Below are positions 1-5,582 of a DNA stretch of 6,478 nt, in pieces. This DNA comes from Treponema sp. (GTDB taxonomy: Bacteria > Spirochaetota > Spirochaetia > Treponematales > Breznakiellaceae): contig WQRP01000014.1 in NCBI GenBank assembly GCA_009786675.1, positions 1-6,478 on the forward strand, written 5' to 3'. The notes under the pieces were generated by a model, which worked only from the letters and a program-made list of their open reading frames with translations, was not told where the DNA came from and did no database searches. The translations under genes were made by a program, and so were the position numbers. Every line of letters begins with the position of its first letter. Position 1 is the first letter of the stretch.

Positions 1-1058
1 GGCAGGGGGTACTCGCGACCCCTGGCATCCATCCCAGGCTCCTCGGTTTCCTTTTGGGATCGCAGGTACGAGTTGCGGTACTCGCGCTCCAGGCTTTCCT
101 GTGCGTTTTCCAGCCTTTCCCTGTCAACCAGCACCAGGGTTCCAGAGTCGCCAAGGTAGTCAAGAAGGCTGGCCCGGCGATCGAAGGCCAGGGGATAGAA
201 CATCTCCTCGCCCTCGACACCACGGCGGGCGATCAGTTCCTCTATAATGGCCCCGCCGCCGTCGGAGAATTCCTTCATGGATGCAAGGTTATTCCCCAGG
301 GCATCGATCCTGTCGTCGGTCCAGATCAGCTCCCGCAGGGGGCGAATCGACAGGCCGCGAAGGTTCTCGCGATCCGGGCCGCCGCCCTGCATCAGCGGAT
401 CCAGCCGCCTGATAGACTCCACTCGGTCAAAGTCGAAAAGCACGCGGTAGGCGTCCGGGATCGCGGTGCCGCCGGGCGCGTCTCCGTCGCCCATGTAAAG
501 ATCCAGGACCTCGCCGCGCAGGGCGAACTCGCCACGCATCTGGATCCGGGGAACCCTGGTGTAGCCGTAGGATACCAAAGTCCGGACCAGGGACTCGGAA
601 TCCACCGCCTGCCCGGGCTTTATGCCAACCAAAAGGCTTTTGACGTAGTCCGGGGGCGGCAGGGGGGAAAGAAAGGCCCGCTGCGGAACTACCACCACGC
701 CAGGCCGGCCGGCGACAAGATCCCCAAGAACCCTGACCCTTTCCCCGAAAACCGCCGCAAGCGGGGAAAGCTCCCGGTACGGAAGCGTGCCCCACCAGGG
801 GAACTGCATACAGGGCAGGCCGGCGGCGGACAGATCCAGGGCAAGGTCGGCGGCGTCGCCCTCCTGCGGGACCACGACGAAATACAGGCCCGGCCTTGCC
901 GAGTAAAATTTCGCCAGAAGCAGGGCGCCAAAGGCCCCCTCGCAACCCTCGATCTCCAGGGGGAATTTCCCCCCGTCGGAAAAAGCCGAGACGCATTCGC
1001 GAACCGGCACCGATTTGTCTATTTTGCGTAAAAGCTCGCGAAACGATAAGATGTTCAT
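1..1058 (-). CDS. mfd: Transcription-repair coupling factor Mfd, N-terminal part (3' end beyond window)
   Basis: Mfd is a cytoplasmic ATP-dependent translocase that removes RNA polymerase stalled at DNA lesions and recruits UvrA for nucleotide excision repair. Only the first 352 codons are present; the frame is open to the window edge, so the RNAP-binding and helicase domains lie outside. The visible part is the UvrB-like, UvrA-binding module. Residues 87-100 read FPWWGTLPYRELSP, matching the W-ETLPY-SP motif of Mfd. Then come ER-VL-L (106-114), GVVVVPQRAF (120-129), GYTRVP followed by RGEFALRGEVLDLY (165-188), and YRVLFDFDRVESIRRLD (204-220). This order is that of E. coli Mfd. As is normal for this module, there is no Walker A motif. 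The ATG is the only reasonable start, since no in-frame ATG/GTG/TTG lies just upstream. There is no clear Shine-Dalgarno sequence. The gene is divergent from the exported-protein gene that starts at 1196. Confidence 0.95.
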   Translation of the reverse strand, partial: MNILSFRELLRKIDKSVPVRECVSAFSDGGKFPLEIEGCEGAFGALLLAKFYSARPGLYFVVVPQEGDAADLALDLSAAGLPCMQFPWWGTLPYRELSPLAAVFGERVRVLGDLVAGRPGVVVVPQRAFLSPLPPPDYVKSLLVGIKPGQAVDSESLVRTLVSYGYTRVPRIQMRGEFALRGEVLDLYMGDGDAPGGTAIPDAYRVLFDFDRVESIRRLDPLMQGGGPDRENLRGLSIRPLRELIWTDDRIDALGNNLASMKEFSDGGGAIIEELIARRGVEGEEMFYPLAFDRRASLLDYLGDSGTLVLVDRERLENAQESLEREYRNSYLRSQKETEEPGMDARGREYPL

Positions 1059-1073
1059 GACAATCTGCCGATA

Positions 1074-1103
1074 ATTATACCGTAGAACCGGGCTCTTTTG
1101 AAA
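1074..1103 (-). promoter_or_regulatory. Candidate sigma-70 promoter for mfd
   Basis: On the minus strand a perfect TATAAT lies at 1079-1074. A poor -35 (TTTCAA, 1103-1098) is spaced 18 nt upstream. The predicted transcription start, about 1067, is only ~9 nt before the mfd ATG, so the mRNA would be nearly leaderless. This agrees with the lack of a Shine-Dalgarno sequence. The -10 match is strong and the -35 is weak. Confidence 0.45.
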
Positions 1104-1146
1104 GCCGTCCGCGCCAAAGGCCGGCTTGCGGGAGTCCATCCGGGCT

Positions 1147-1175
1147 TTGTCCCGGGCGGCAAAATCGCGTATACT
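1147..1175 (+). promoter_or_regulatory. Candidate sigma-70 promoter for the exported-protein/PilZ pair
   Basis: TTGTCC (1147-1152, 4 of 6 to TTGACA) and TATACT (1170-1175, 5 of 6 to TATAAT) are separated by the ideal 17 nt. The predicted start is near 1182, giving a short leader that still includes the AAGGA Shine-Dalgarno at 1184-1188. The -35 overlaps a small inverted repeat (CCGGG 1140-1144, CCCGG 1151-1155). It is back-to-back with the mfd promoter. Confidence 0.5.
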
Positions 1176-1195
1176 TTAGGTACAAGGATGTAGTG

Positions 1196-2242
1196 ATGAA
1201 GGAAGCAAAAGGTAGGGTATTCACGCGGCGGCCGGCGCTTTTCAGGCTGGCCCTGTTCGGCATCGTGATTTCATGGGCGGGAGCGGCCCACGCGGCGGCG
1301 GAAGCCGGCATCGATTTTAGCATACGTTTTTTCGACAGGCGCATTTACCACGCGGCGGTCGATCCGGTCTATATCCAGGTGACAATCACCAACAACAGCC
1401 CGTTTACCTACAGGTTCAAGCTGGCGGACGACCGCATGTTCTCGGTCGATTTCGAGGTCAGAACCGTGACCAACCGCCTGCTGGAACCGGCCGAGGAACT
1501 GGTCCGAAGGCGGACCCAGTCCAGGCAGGTCTTTTTCCGCGAGATAGCGGTGGAACCGGGCGAGTCATTCTCGTTCGTGGAAAACCTGCGCGACTTCGTA
1601 AGGCTGGACGAGCCGGGATCCTTCGTGGTCAGGGCCTTCGTCTACCCGGAACTGTTCCGCCCGGACTTTGTCACCACGGCCGTAAGCTCGGACCGCCGGT
1701 TCGCCCCGCCCAACCGGAACCTGACAGGCGCGCTGGCATCCGGCCGCCTTAACCTGAACGTAAGGCCGCCGCTGGTTACCGGCCGGGACGGGCTGCCCCT
1801 GGCGATGGACGTCGCCACCGGCGCGATACTGGTTCGGGAACGGCTTCCCCCGGACGAGGTCGTCGAGTACACGATAATCGCCCGCCAAAGGGGGCAGTGG
1901 GAAAGGTTCTTCCTTTACCTTGACCTGGAGGAAATGGTGTCCAGGGATCCGGTGCGCCGGCGGGCCTGGGTCCGCGAGAGCGCGGAGGGCAGGCAGAGGA
2001 TGGTGGAACAGCTTAGGCAGGAACTGCAAAGCCCCACGACGATCGAGGCGATCTCGCTTGTCCCCACCGACTTTACGATCGAGCGGACGCAGCACAGCGG
2101 CAACGAGGGAACGGTTACGGTGCTTAAAAGATTCGCCGGCGCGCACTTTACGAGCGTCAAGCGCTACACGTATTACCTGCAGCGAAGGGACAACATCTGG
2201 ACAATCGTGGACTACACGGTAATCAACCTGGGGGCTGAATGA
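1196..2242 (+). CDS. Exported hypothetical protein, beta-sandwich-like N-half and possible NTF2-like C-half
   Basis: This is a 348-residue protein that I cannot name. It begins with a basic n-region (KEAKGRVFTRR), a hydrophobic stretch at about 15-32 and a signal peptidase I-type site AHA/A at 33/34, so it is probably periplasmic or exported; there is no lipobox cysteine. Residues ~38-190 look beta-rich. The features VYIQVTITNNSP (58-69), the EPGESFSF segment (120-127) and EPGSFVVRAF (139-148) resemble extracellular beta-sandwich domains such as the BsuPI inhibitor fold, but this is a resemblance only. Residues ~222-345 contain an Arg-rich helical part and end in a WTIVDYTVINL strand, reminiscent of NTF2-like domains. 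ATG 1196 is preferred over GTG 1193 because the AAGGA at 1184-1188 is then 7 nt away rather than 4. The stop codon overlaps the start of the PilZ gene (ATGA), implying translational coupling. Confidence 0.85.
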   Translation: MKEAKGRVFTRRPALFRLALFGIVISWAGAAHAAAEAGIDFSIRFFDRRIYHAAVDPVYIQVTITNNSPFTYRFKLADDRMFSVDFEVRTVTNRLLEPAEELVRRRTQSRQVFFREIAVEPGESFSFVENLRDFVRLDEPGSFVVRAFVYPELFRPDFVTTAVSSDRRFAPPNRNLTGALASGRLNLNVRPPLVTGRDGLPLAMDVATGAILVRERLPPDEVVEYTIIARQRGQWERFFLYLDLEEMVSRDPVRRRAWVRESAEGRQRMVEQLRQELQSPTTIEAISLVPTDFTIERTQHSGNEGTVTVLKRFAGAHFTSVKRYTYYLQRRDNIWTIVDYTVINLGAE

Positions 2243-2994
2243 AGCTGCTCCTTGTGCTCGGTTCCGACGACAACTTCGACATCGTCTCCAGCTCGATCCC
2301 CCCCCTGGGCTTCGAGATTATCCGGTACCGATACGTTATGAAGGCGATGGACAACCTGGACGAGATAAGCCCGTCGGCCATAGTGGTAAGCGCCCGGGAT
2401 TTTCCCAGGCACTGGAAGATCCTGGTGCAGTTCGTCCGCAGCGAAAGATCCAGGGAGGCCTGCCCGATTATCCTTCTGAAAGGCGGCACCTTCAGCACCG
2501 AGGAAACGGCCAAGGCTTTTTTCCTGGGCGTGAACGGGGTGCTGGACGACGCGCTTGAGTCCCCGGAAAAGCTTAACCGCCTGCAGAACATTCTGGGGCG
2601 GCACGTGCCGGTGCACGAAAAGCGGAAGCACCACCGCTACCTGGTGGAGCCCTGGCACCGCGTCGGTTTTCTTGTCGCGAATTTTTCCGGCAAGGGGATC
2701 GTGCAGGGAACCGTCCAGAACATTTCGGCGGGCGGCCTGTCGTTTATGCCCGCCAACTGCCAGCCTCCGGAAGAGCCACCGGAAGAGGCGTCGGTAAACG
2801 AGGCGTTCAAGGAATGCAGCCTGCGCGTCGGCGACGCGATACTTTCGCCCGTGTGCAGGCTGGTGCGGACGGGCAAAATCGTCTCGATGGAATTTATATC
2901 GTTCCCCAAGGGCGAGCAGCGCGTGCTGGAACGGTTCCTAGAGGAATTCCCGTTGCACAGCTACAGCTACAACGTCGAGAAAATAGCCAGCTAA
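2239..2994 (+). CDS. Receiver-like/PilZ domain protein (putative c-di-GMP effector)
   Basis: This 251-residue cytoplasmic protein has no signal peptide or membrane segment. Residues 1-118 have the alternating strand/helix pattern of a response-regulator receiver (KLLLVLGSDDNF, then AIVVSARDFP, then CPIILLKGG). D10 and D11 of the acid pocket are kept, but the usual phospho-acceptor Asp position appears to be Ser51, so it is probably a phosphorylation-independent pseudo-receiver. Residues ~127-235 form a PilZ domain. They contain the c-di-GMP binding RxxxR motif (R129 to R133 in KRKHHRY) and the (D/N)xSxxG motif as N161-I-S163-A-G-G166. A proline/glutamate-rich insert (176-184) follows. Binding is therefore expected, with Asn in place of the commoner Asp. 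Translation is coupled by a 4-nt overlap (ATGA) to the preceding exported-protein gene, whose 3' end supplies the ribosome access. The output partner is not visible. Confidence 0.88.
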   Translation: MKLLLVLGSDDNFDIVSSSIPPLGFEIIRYRYVMKAMDNLDEISPSAIVVSARDFPRHWKILVQFVRSERSREACPIILLKGGTFSTEETAKAFFLGVNGVLDDALESPEKLNRLQNILGRHVPVHEKRKHHRYLVEPWHRVGFLVANFSGKGIVQGTVQNISAGGLSFMPANCQPPEEPPEEASVNEAFKECSLRVGDAILSPVCRLVRTGKIVSMEFISFPKGEQRVLERFLEEFPLHSYSYNVEKIAS

Positions 2995-2995
2995 G

Positions 2996-3361
2996 TTACT
3001 GGTCAGGGGATTCATTTCGTCTTGCGTTTTTCCTGTCACGCTTTTCCTGCCTCTTAAGCAGGTTTTGCGCCATTTCCAGTATAAATCCCTGTGTGTCGGC
3101 GGTCAGTTTTCCAAAAACCGCCATTAGCTCCTTTTCGTAGGGGGAGGCGAGACCGAACATCTCGCCTGTCCCGTTCCTAAGCCATTCCTCGTCAACGGCG
3201 AAGGTCGCGCAGATCAGCTTTACGTTTTTGTCGGTAAGGGCGGTTTTTCCAAGCTCGATCATGGACAGAGCGGTTTGCGTCAGGCCGATTCGACGGGCAA
3301 AATCCCCCTGCCTTAGACCCAAAGTTTTACGAACCATCCTGATTCGGTCGAGTGTGCTCAT
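2996..3361 (-). CDS. XRE-family (Cro/CI-type HTH) transcriptional regulator
   Basis: This is a 121-residue DNA-binding protein, probably a dimeric repressor. The HTH_3 domain spans about residues 5-60. Helix 2 begins RQGDFARRIG and the turn leads to recognition helix TQTALSMIELGK (28-39). This is followed by the typical LTDKNVKLICATFAVDEEWLRNGTGEMF segment (43-69, two parts), common in small phage- and plasmid-like XRE regulators. The C-terminal ~45 residues form a helix (EKELMAVFGKL...ILEMAQNLLKR) suited to dimerisation, ending in a very basic, polar tail. The minus-strand Shine-Dalgarno GGAAGGG (3371-3365) lies close to the ATG. The gene converges on the PilZ gene with one base between stop codons. 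Its 5' side faces the palindromic control region of the lipoprotein genes, so it is the obvious candidate regulator of that region and of itself. Confidence 0.9.
   Translation of the reverse strand: MSTLDRIRMVRKTLGLRQGDFARRIGLTQTALSMIELGKTALTDKNVKLICATFAVDEEWLRNGTGEMFGLASPYEKELMAVFGKLTADTQGFILEMAQNLLKRQEKRDRKNARRNESPDQ
3046..3066 (+). terminator. Weak candidate terminator for the PilZ transcript, inside the XRE gene
   Basis: CCTGC (3046-3050) and GCAGG (3058-3062) can form a 5-bp stem with a 7-nt loop followed by TTTT (3063-3066) on the plus strand. It is the only terminator-like element seen downstream of the plus-strand pair. It lies within the convergent XRE coding sequence because the two genes leave no intergenic space. 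The stem is short, so the call is tentative. Confidence 0.22.
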
Positions 3362-3428
3362 TTACCCTTCCATTATTTGAAGGATATCAACCGCATGGGA
3401 AAATTACAATCAACGCCCGAAAAATAGC

Positions 3429-3457
3429 TTGACGTAATTACGAAGCATTGGTATGAT
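3429..3457 (+). promoter_or_regulatory. Strong extended -10 promoter for the lipoprotein operon
   Basis: TTGACG (3429-3434) and TATGAT (3452-3457) each match the sigma-70 consensus at 5 of 6 positions with an exact 17-nt spacer. TG at 3449-3450 gives an extended -10 (TGn-TATGAT). The predicted start is near 3464, roughly 230 nt upstream of the first lipoprotein start. It is the best promoter in the window. Its -10 is buried in the inverted repeat at 3446-3467, so repressor binding there would block RNA polymerase. Confidence 0.7.
3433..3442. promoter_or_regulatory. 10-bp perfect palindrome in the promoter spacer
   Basis: CGTAATTACG is self-complementary and begins within the last two bases of the -35 hexamer. 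It shares the ATTAC pentamer with the larger inverted repeat to its right; the two pentamers are 21 bp apart, about two helical turns. It may be a second, auxiliary operator. Confidence 0.4.
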
Positions 3458-3465
3458 ATTACCAA
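3437..3465 (-). promoter_or_regulatory. Possible leftward promoter for the XRE gene overlapping the same operator
   Basis: On the minus strand TTGGTA (3465-3460, 4 of 6) and CGTAAT (3442-3437, 4 of 6) are spaced by 17 nt. They would start transcription near 3430 with a leader of about 70 nt to the XRE ATG. Both hexamers fall inside the two palindromes, which would give autoregulation. The match is modest. An alternative -35 TTGATT near 3408 lacks a good -10. Confidence 0.3.
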
Positions 3466-3467
3466 TG
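3446..3467. promoter_or_regulatory. Candidate operator: 8+6+8 bp perfect inverted repeat over the -10
   Basis: CATTGGTA (3446-3453) and TACCAATG (3460-3467) are exact reverse complements separated by TGATAT. The element covers the -10 hexamer and the predicted start region of the rightward promoter. It lies about 85 bp upstream of the start codon of the XRE gene. Its size and two-fold symmetry fit a dimeric HTH_3 repressor. Binding by this XRE protein is inferred from position only. Confidence 0.6.
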
Positions 3468-3509
3468 ATACATAATGGAGGACAGCCATCCAACAAGGCA
3501 AAGGCCGTA

Positions 3510-3698
3510 ATGGTTTCCAGGTTGCTGACCCAGGGAAACAAAAACCAGCTACTCGAATGGGCGTACCTGGCTTGCGCAGCGGAAAATTCCGTTCGTAAGT
3601 TATACGATTTCGAATCCACAAAAAACGGCATCTCAACGCGGAAGACCCGGGATTATTCCCGTGGCAATATTTTACGAGGAAGGAGAAAAGAAAAATGA
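3510..3698 (+). CDS. Possible small leader ORF (62 aa), or non-coding 5' leader
   Basis: The 3362-3694 interval has no confident gene. One open frame runs through it. Its longest form starts at ATG 3453, but that codon lies inside the -10 and before the predicted transcript start. The best usable start is ATG 3510, with AAAGG (3500-3504) 5 nt upstream. The 62-residue product (MVSRLLTQGNKNQLLEW..., YLACAAENSVRKLYDF in the middle, a basic C-terminus) resembles nothing I know and has no signal peptide or membrane segment. Its stop overlaps the lipoprotein ATG as ATGA, which favours translational coupling. Against it, the last codons are simply the AAGGAG ribosome site of the next gene read as protein, and composition is more AT-rich than in flanking genes. 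A 5-bp stem (CGGGA 3648-3652, TCCCG 3657-3661) precedes that ribosome site. Confidence 0.3.
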   Translation: MVSRLLTQGNKNQLLEWAYLACAAENSVRKLYDFESTKNGISTRKTRDYSRGNILRGRRKEK

Positions 3699-4792
3699 GA
3701 GGACTAAGGAAATTCTCGGCGCTTCTGTTGGCCGCCGGACTCGCTTTCGGCCTGGCAGGATGCAGCACGAGCGTCGAGGACGAGCTTGACCAGTACTTCG
3801 ACGACGGCTTTAGGAACAACCGGGCGGGATCGACGACACTGGTGAACGTCACCAACCATGACATGCTTTTGTTCGTGGGCGAGGTGGTCATCCGGGGCAA
3901 CATCATCGGCGGCGTAAGGGCCGGGGACAGGACCAACATCAATTTTTCGACGGAAAGCGACTACCAGGTCGGCGGTTTCAGGCTGGTGCGGGCCGTAAGG
4001 CGGAGCGAGTTCGAGGAATTCGGGGCGCAATCCAGGGTGGACCACTCGGCAATGGTGACCTTTGGGGAAGGCAGAAGGTTTACCACGAACATAACGTCCA
4101 CGACCGACGGCGAGTTCCAGTACGTGGTGAACAACAGGAACAGGGACTTCGGCCTAGAGCTTAGGGAAAACTCGCCTGACGGCCAGGTAGTCGCGTTCCT
4201 TACCAGGGGCGAGGTAAGGCGCGTCATACAGACGTCCTCCAGCAATCCCCTTACGCTGTTTCCGGTTTGGGTCGGCTTTAACCGCCAGACATCGTCCATC
4301 GTAACCTTCGCCCCGACCGGCCCCCTGGACGCCCAGAATATCCAGCCAATGAGGGTGACCGACGACCCGTCGCCGCTCTATTTCCCGGCCGGTGGAACCA
4401 CGCTTATTGATTTTCCCATAGAACTGCCGTTCGCGACCGTTCGGGTCCAAAACAACGTGGTGGGAATGATGATGACGTTCAGAAACGCCGGCACGAACCT
4501 GAGGGCCGAAAGCGGTTTTGTCGGCATCAACAGCGGCAGGTGGGAATCCTTCGAGATACGTCCCCCGTCTCCCGGGGCAACGCTAAACCTAAATGTTGTC
4601 TATGGAGCAGCCTCGGCGTTTGAAGTCCCTGTCAGATTCTACGGCCAAAACACCCTCCCGGTCATTGGCACAGGGTATTTCTACGTCATCGAGGTCAACG
4701 CGCACGGCCCCCTGGACGACGCGGCAAACGTCAGCGCGACACTAAGGCGACAAGGCCCGATCGACACAAGCCAGTTAGTGGTCGGCCACTAA
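3695..4792 (+). CDS. Putative surface/periplasmic lipoprotein with repeated beta-rich units
   Basis: This 365-residue lipoprotein has an n-region RGLRK, hydrophobic residues 7-19 and lipobox L20-A21-G22/C23, so Cys23 should be acylated and the protein membrane-anchored. The mature part starts with an acidic linker (STSVEDELDQYFDD). It then shows three loosely similar beta-rich stretches: about 47-84 (TTLVNVTNHDMLLFV...), 141-178 (FQYVVNNRNRDFGLEL...) and 247-288 (ATVRVQNNVVGMMMTF...). Each opens with a V-x-V-x-N strand and has a later Gly/charged turn. The C-terminal part (~320-350) has a GTGYFYVIEVNA strand like the end of the next lipoprotein. There are no catalytic motifs and no family I can name. 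The start is supported by AAGGAG (3680-3685), 9 nt upstream. It is first of three tandem lipoprotein genes, downstream of the palindromic promoter at 3429-3467. Confidence 0.88.
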   Translation: MRGLRKFSALLLAAGLAFGLAGCSTSVEDELDQYFDDGFRNNRAGSTTLVNVTNHDMLLFVGEVVIRGNIIGGVRAGDRTNINFSTESDYQVGGFRLVRAVRRSEFEEFGAQSRVDHSAMVTFGEGRRFTTNITSTTDGEFQYVVNNRNRDFGLELRENSPDGQVVAFLTRGEVRRVIQTSSSNPLTLFPVWVGFNRQTSSIVTFAPTGPLDAQNIQPMRVTDDPSPLYFPAGGTTLIDFPIELPFATVRVQNNVVGMMMTFRNAGTNLRAESGFVGINSGRWESFEIRPPSPGATLNLNVVYGAASAFEVPVRFYGQNTLPVIGTGYFYVIEVNAHGPLDDAANVSATLRRQGPIDTSQLVVGH

Positions 4793-4803
4793 CATTTCCG
4801 GAT

Positions 4804-4832
4804 CGTTCCAAGGCCGCGCCGGCCTTGGAACG
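4804..4832 (+). other. Strong 13-bp intercistronic stem-loop without U-tract
   Basis: CGTTCCAAGGCCG (4804-4816) pairs perfectly with CGGCCTTGGAACG (4820-4832) around a CGC loop. It lies 11 nt after the first lipoprotein stop codon and 23 nt before the GTG of the second. No run of T follows on either strand, so it is not a classic intrinsic terminator. It may stabilise the upstream mRNA 3' end, act as a partial terminator that sets gene dosage within the operon, or bind a protein as DNA. Confidence 0.7.
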
Positions 4833-4855
4833 CCCCGCACCAAAAGGAGTACCGC

Positions 4856-5569
4856 GTGAAGATTATTTCCAAGACATGCCTGCTTGTTTTTTCCCTGGCG
4901 TTTTTGTTCGCGTCCTGCAATAACGGCCTAGGCACCGACGACGAACGCGATGGGCTAGTAACGGGAAGGGTAACTTTTTTTAACGAGTCCAGCTATAGGG
5001 TCAACGTCCGCCGCGATAGTTTTAGCGGCCCAATAGAGGTCGAGCTTTCGTCGGGCGAGACAAGAACCGTCGACGTCCGGGTCAGCGACCATGCGCTAGG
5101 CACCACCTTTGCCATAGAGTATTTGTTCCAGGTAACCGACGGCTTCGACGCCGACAGCGGGGACATTTTTGCAAGTGGCACCGACCTAAACGTGCAAATA
5201 AACAGAATAATAGAGGAAAACAGGAGCATAACGATACAGATACCCCAGCCGACAAACCTTGAATTCAGGACGGCCTTTGTCAGGATATTAAACGCCCATA
5301 ACCTGCCCATCGAACTAAGGTATTTTGGGAGCATACTAAGGCAGGACGGCACCGGAAACATTCCCGTGGCCCCGGGCAGAACCGGCGTCTACAGGCTGAA
5401 CGAAATACCCGCCGGGGGGGAGCGCCTGTTCGAGGGCTTCAGAATCGTGTCCACCTTCGCGACCACGCTAATCCCCGGCTTTACCGCGCAAAACGGGGTT
5501 ATATACAATTTTACCTACAACGGAAACTCGGTAACAAAAACCGGGGAACAGACGATTATTTTTGAGTGA
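4856..5569 (+). CDS. Putative lipoprotein, paralogue-like to the upstream lipoprotein
   Basis: This 237-residue protein has n-region KIISK, a hydrophobic stretch at 8-19 and a permissive lipobox F18-A19-S20/C21 (Ser at -1 and Phe at -3 are tolerated in spirochaetes). The mature part opens NNGLGTDDERDG. Two beta-rich units are visible: 36-73 (GRVTFFNESSYRVNVRR..., ending ELSSGETRTVDV) and 139-180 (TAFVRILNAHNLPIELRYFG..., ending APGRTGVYRL). Each begins with a V-x-x-x-N strand and ends with a Gly-rich turn followed by a strand, as in the upstream gene. A GVIYNFTYNG strand follows near 214-223. The GTG start is set by AAGGAG (4844-4849) with a 6-nt gap and by the signal peptide directly after it. 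No function can be assigned. The gene probably belongs to the operon started at 3429-3457, since only 23 nt separate it from the stem-loop and no promoter was seen there. Confidence 0.87.
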   Translation: MKIISKTCLLVFSLAFLFASCNNGLGTDDERDGLVTGRVTFFNESSYRVNVRRDSFSGPIEVELSSGETRTVDVRVSDHALGTTFAIEYLFQVTDGFDADSGDIFASGTDLNVQINRIIEENRSITIQIPQPTNLEFRTAFVRILNAHNLPIELRYFGSILRQDGTGNIPVAPGRTGVYRLNEIPAGGERLFEGFRIVSTFATTLIPGFTAQNGVIYNFTYNGNSVTKTGEQTIIFE

Positions 5570-5582
5570 AAGGAGAACCAGG

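Noticed and set aside
427..996. Second minus-strand frame within mfd (189 codons)
   Set aside because: It is in a different frame from the Mfd motifs, and its Arg/Gly/Pro-rich product is typical of a shadow in GC-rich DNA.
54..1031. Long 325-codon open frame on the plus strand opposite mfd
   Set aside because: The opposite strand encodes an unmistakable Mfd N-terminus. The plus-strand translation has no recognisable domain or ribosome site and is a GC-rich antisense shadow.
1565..2146. 193-codon minus-strand frame opposite the exported-protein gene
   Set aside because: It is antisense to a gene with a clear signal peptide, ribosome site and coupled downstream gene; it has no domain and no promoter of its own.
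2996..3361. Prophage remnant suggested by the phage-like XRE regulator
   Set aside because: No integrase, attachment repeats, structural or replication phage genes are visible; neighbours are chromosomal-type genes and lipoproteins.
3580..3591. Small inverted repeat CGGAA-AA-TTCCG in the leader region
   Set aside because: The 2-nt gap cannot form an RNA hairpin loop easily and the half-site differs from the ATTAC/TTGGTA palindromes, so it is likely chance.
2996..3698. Toxin-antitoxin module made of the XRE protein and the small divergent ORF
   Set aside because: The partners are divergent rather than co-operonic, and the small product has no toxin signature (no RelE/HigB/HipA-like motifs).
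3373..3942. 189-codon minus-strand frame spanning the control region and the start of the lipoprotein gene
   Set aside because: It overlaps the lipoprotein signal peptide and the promoter/operator and has no recognisable domain.
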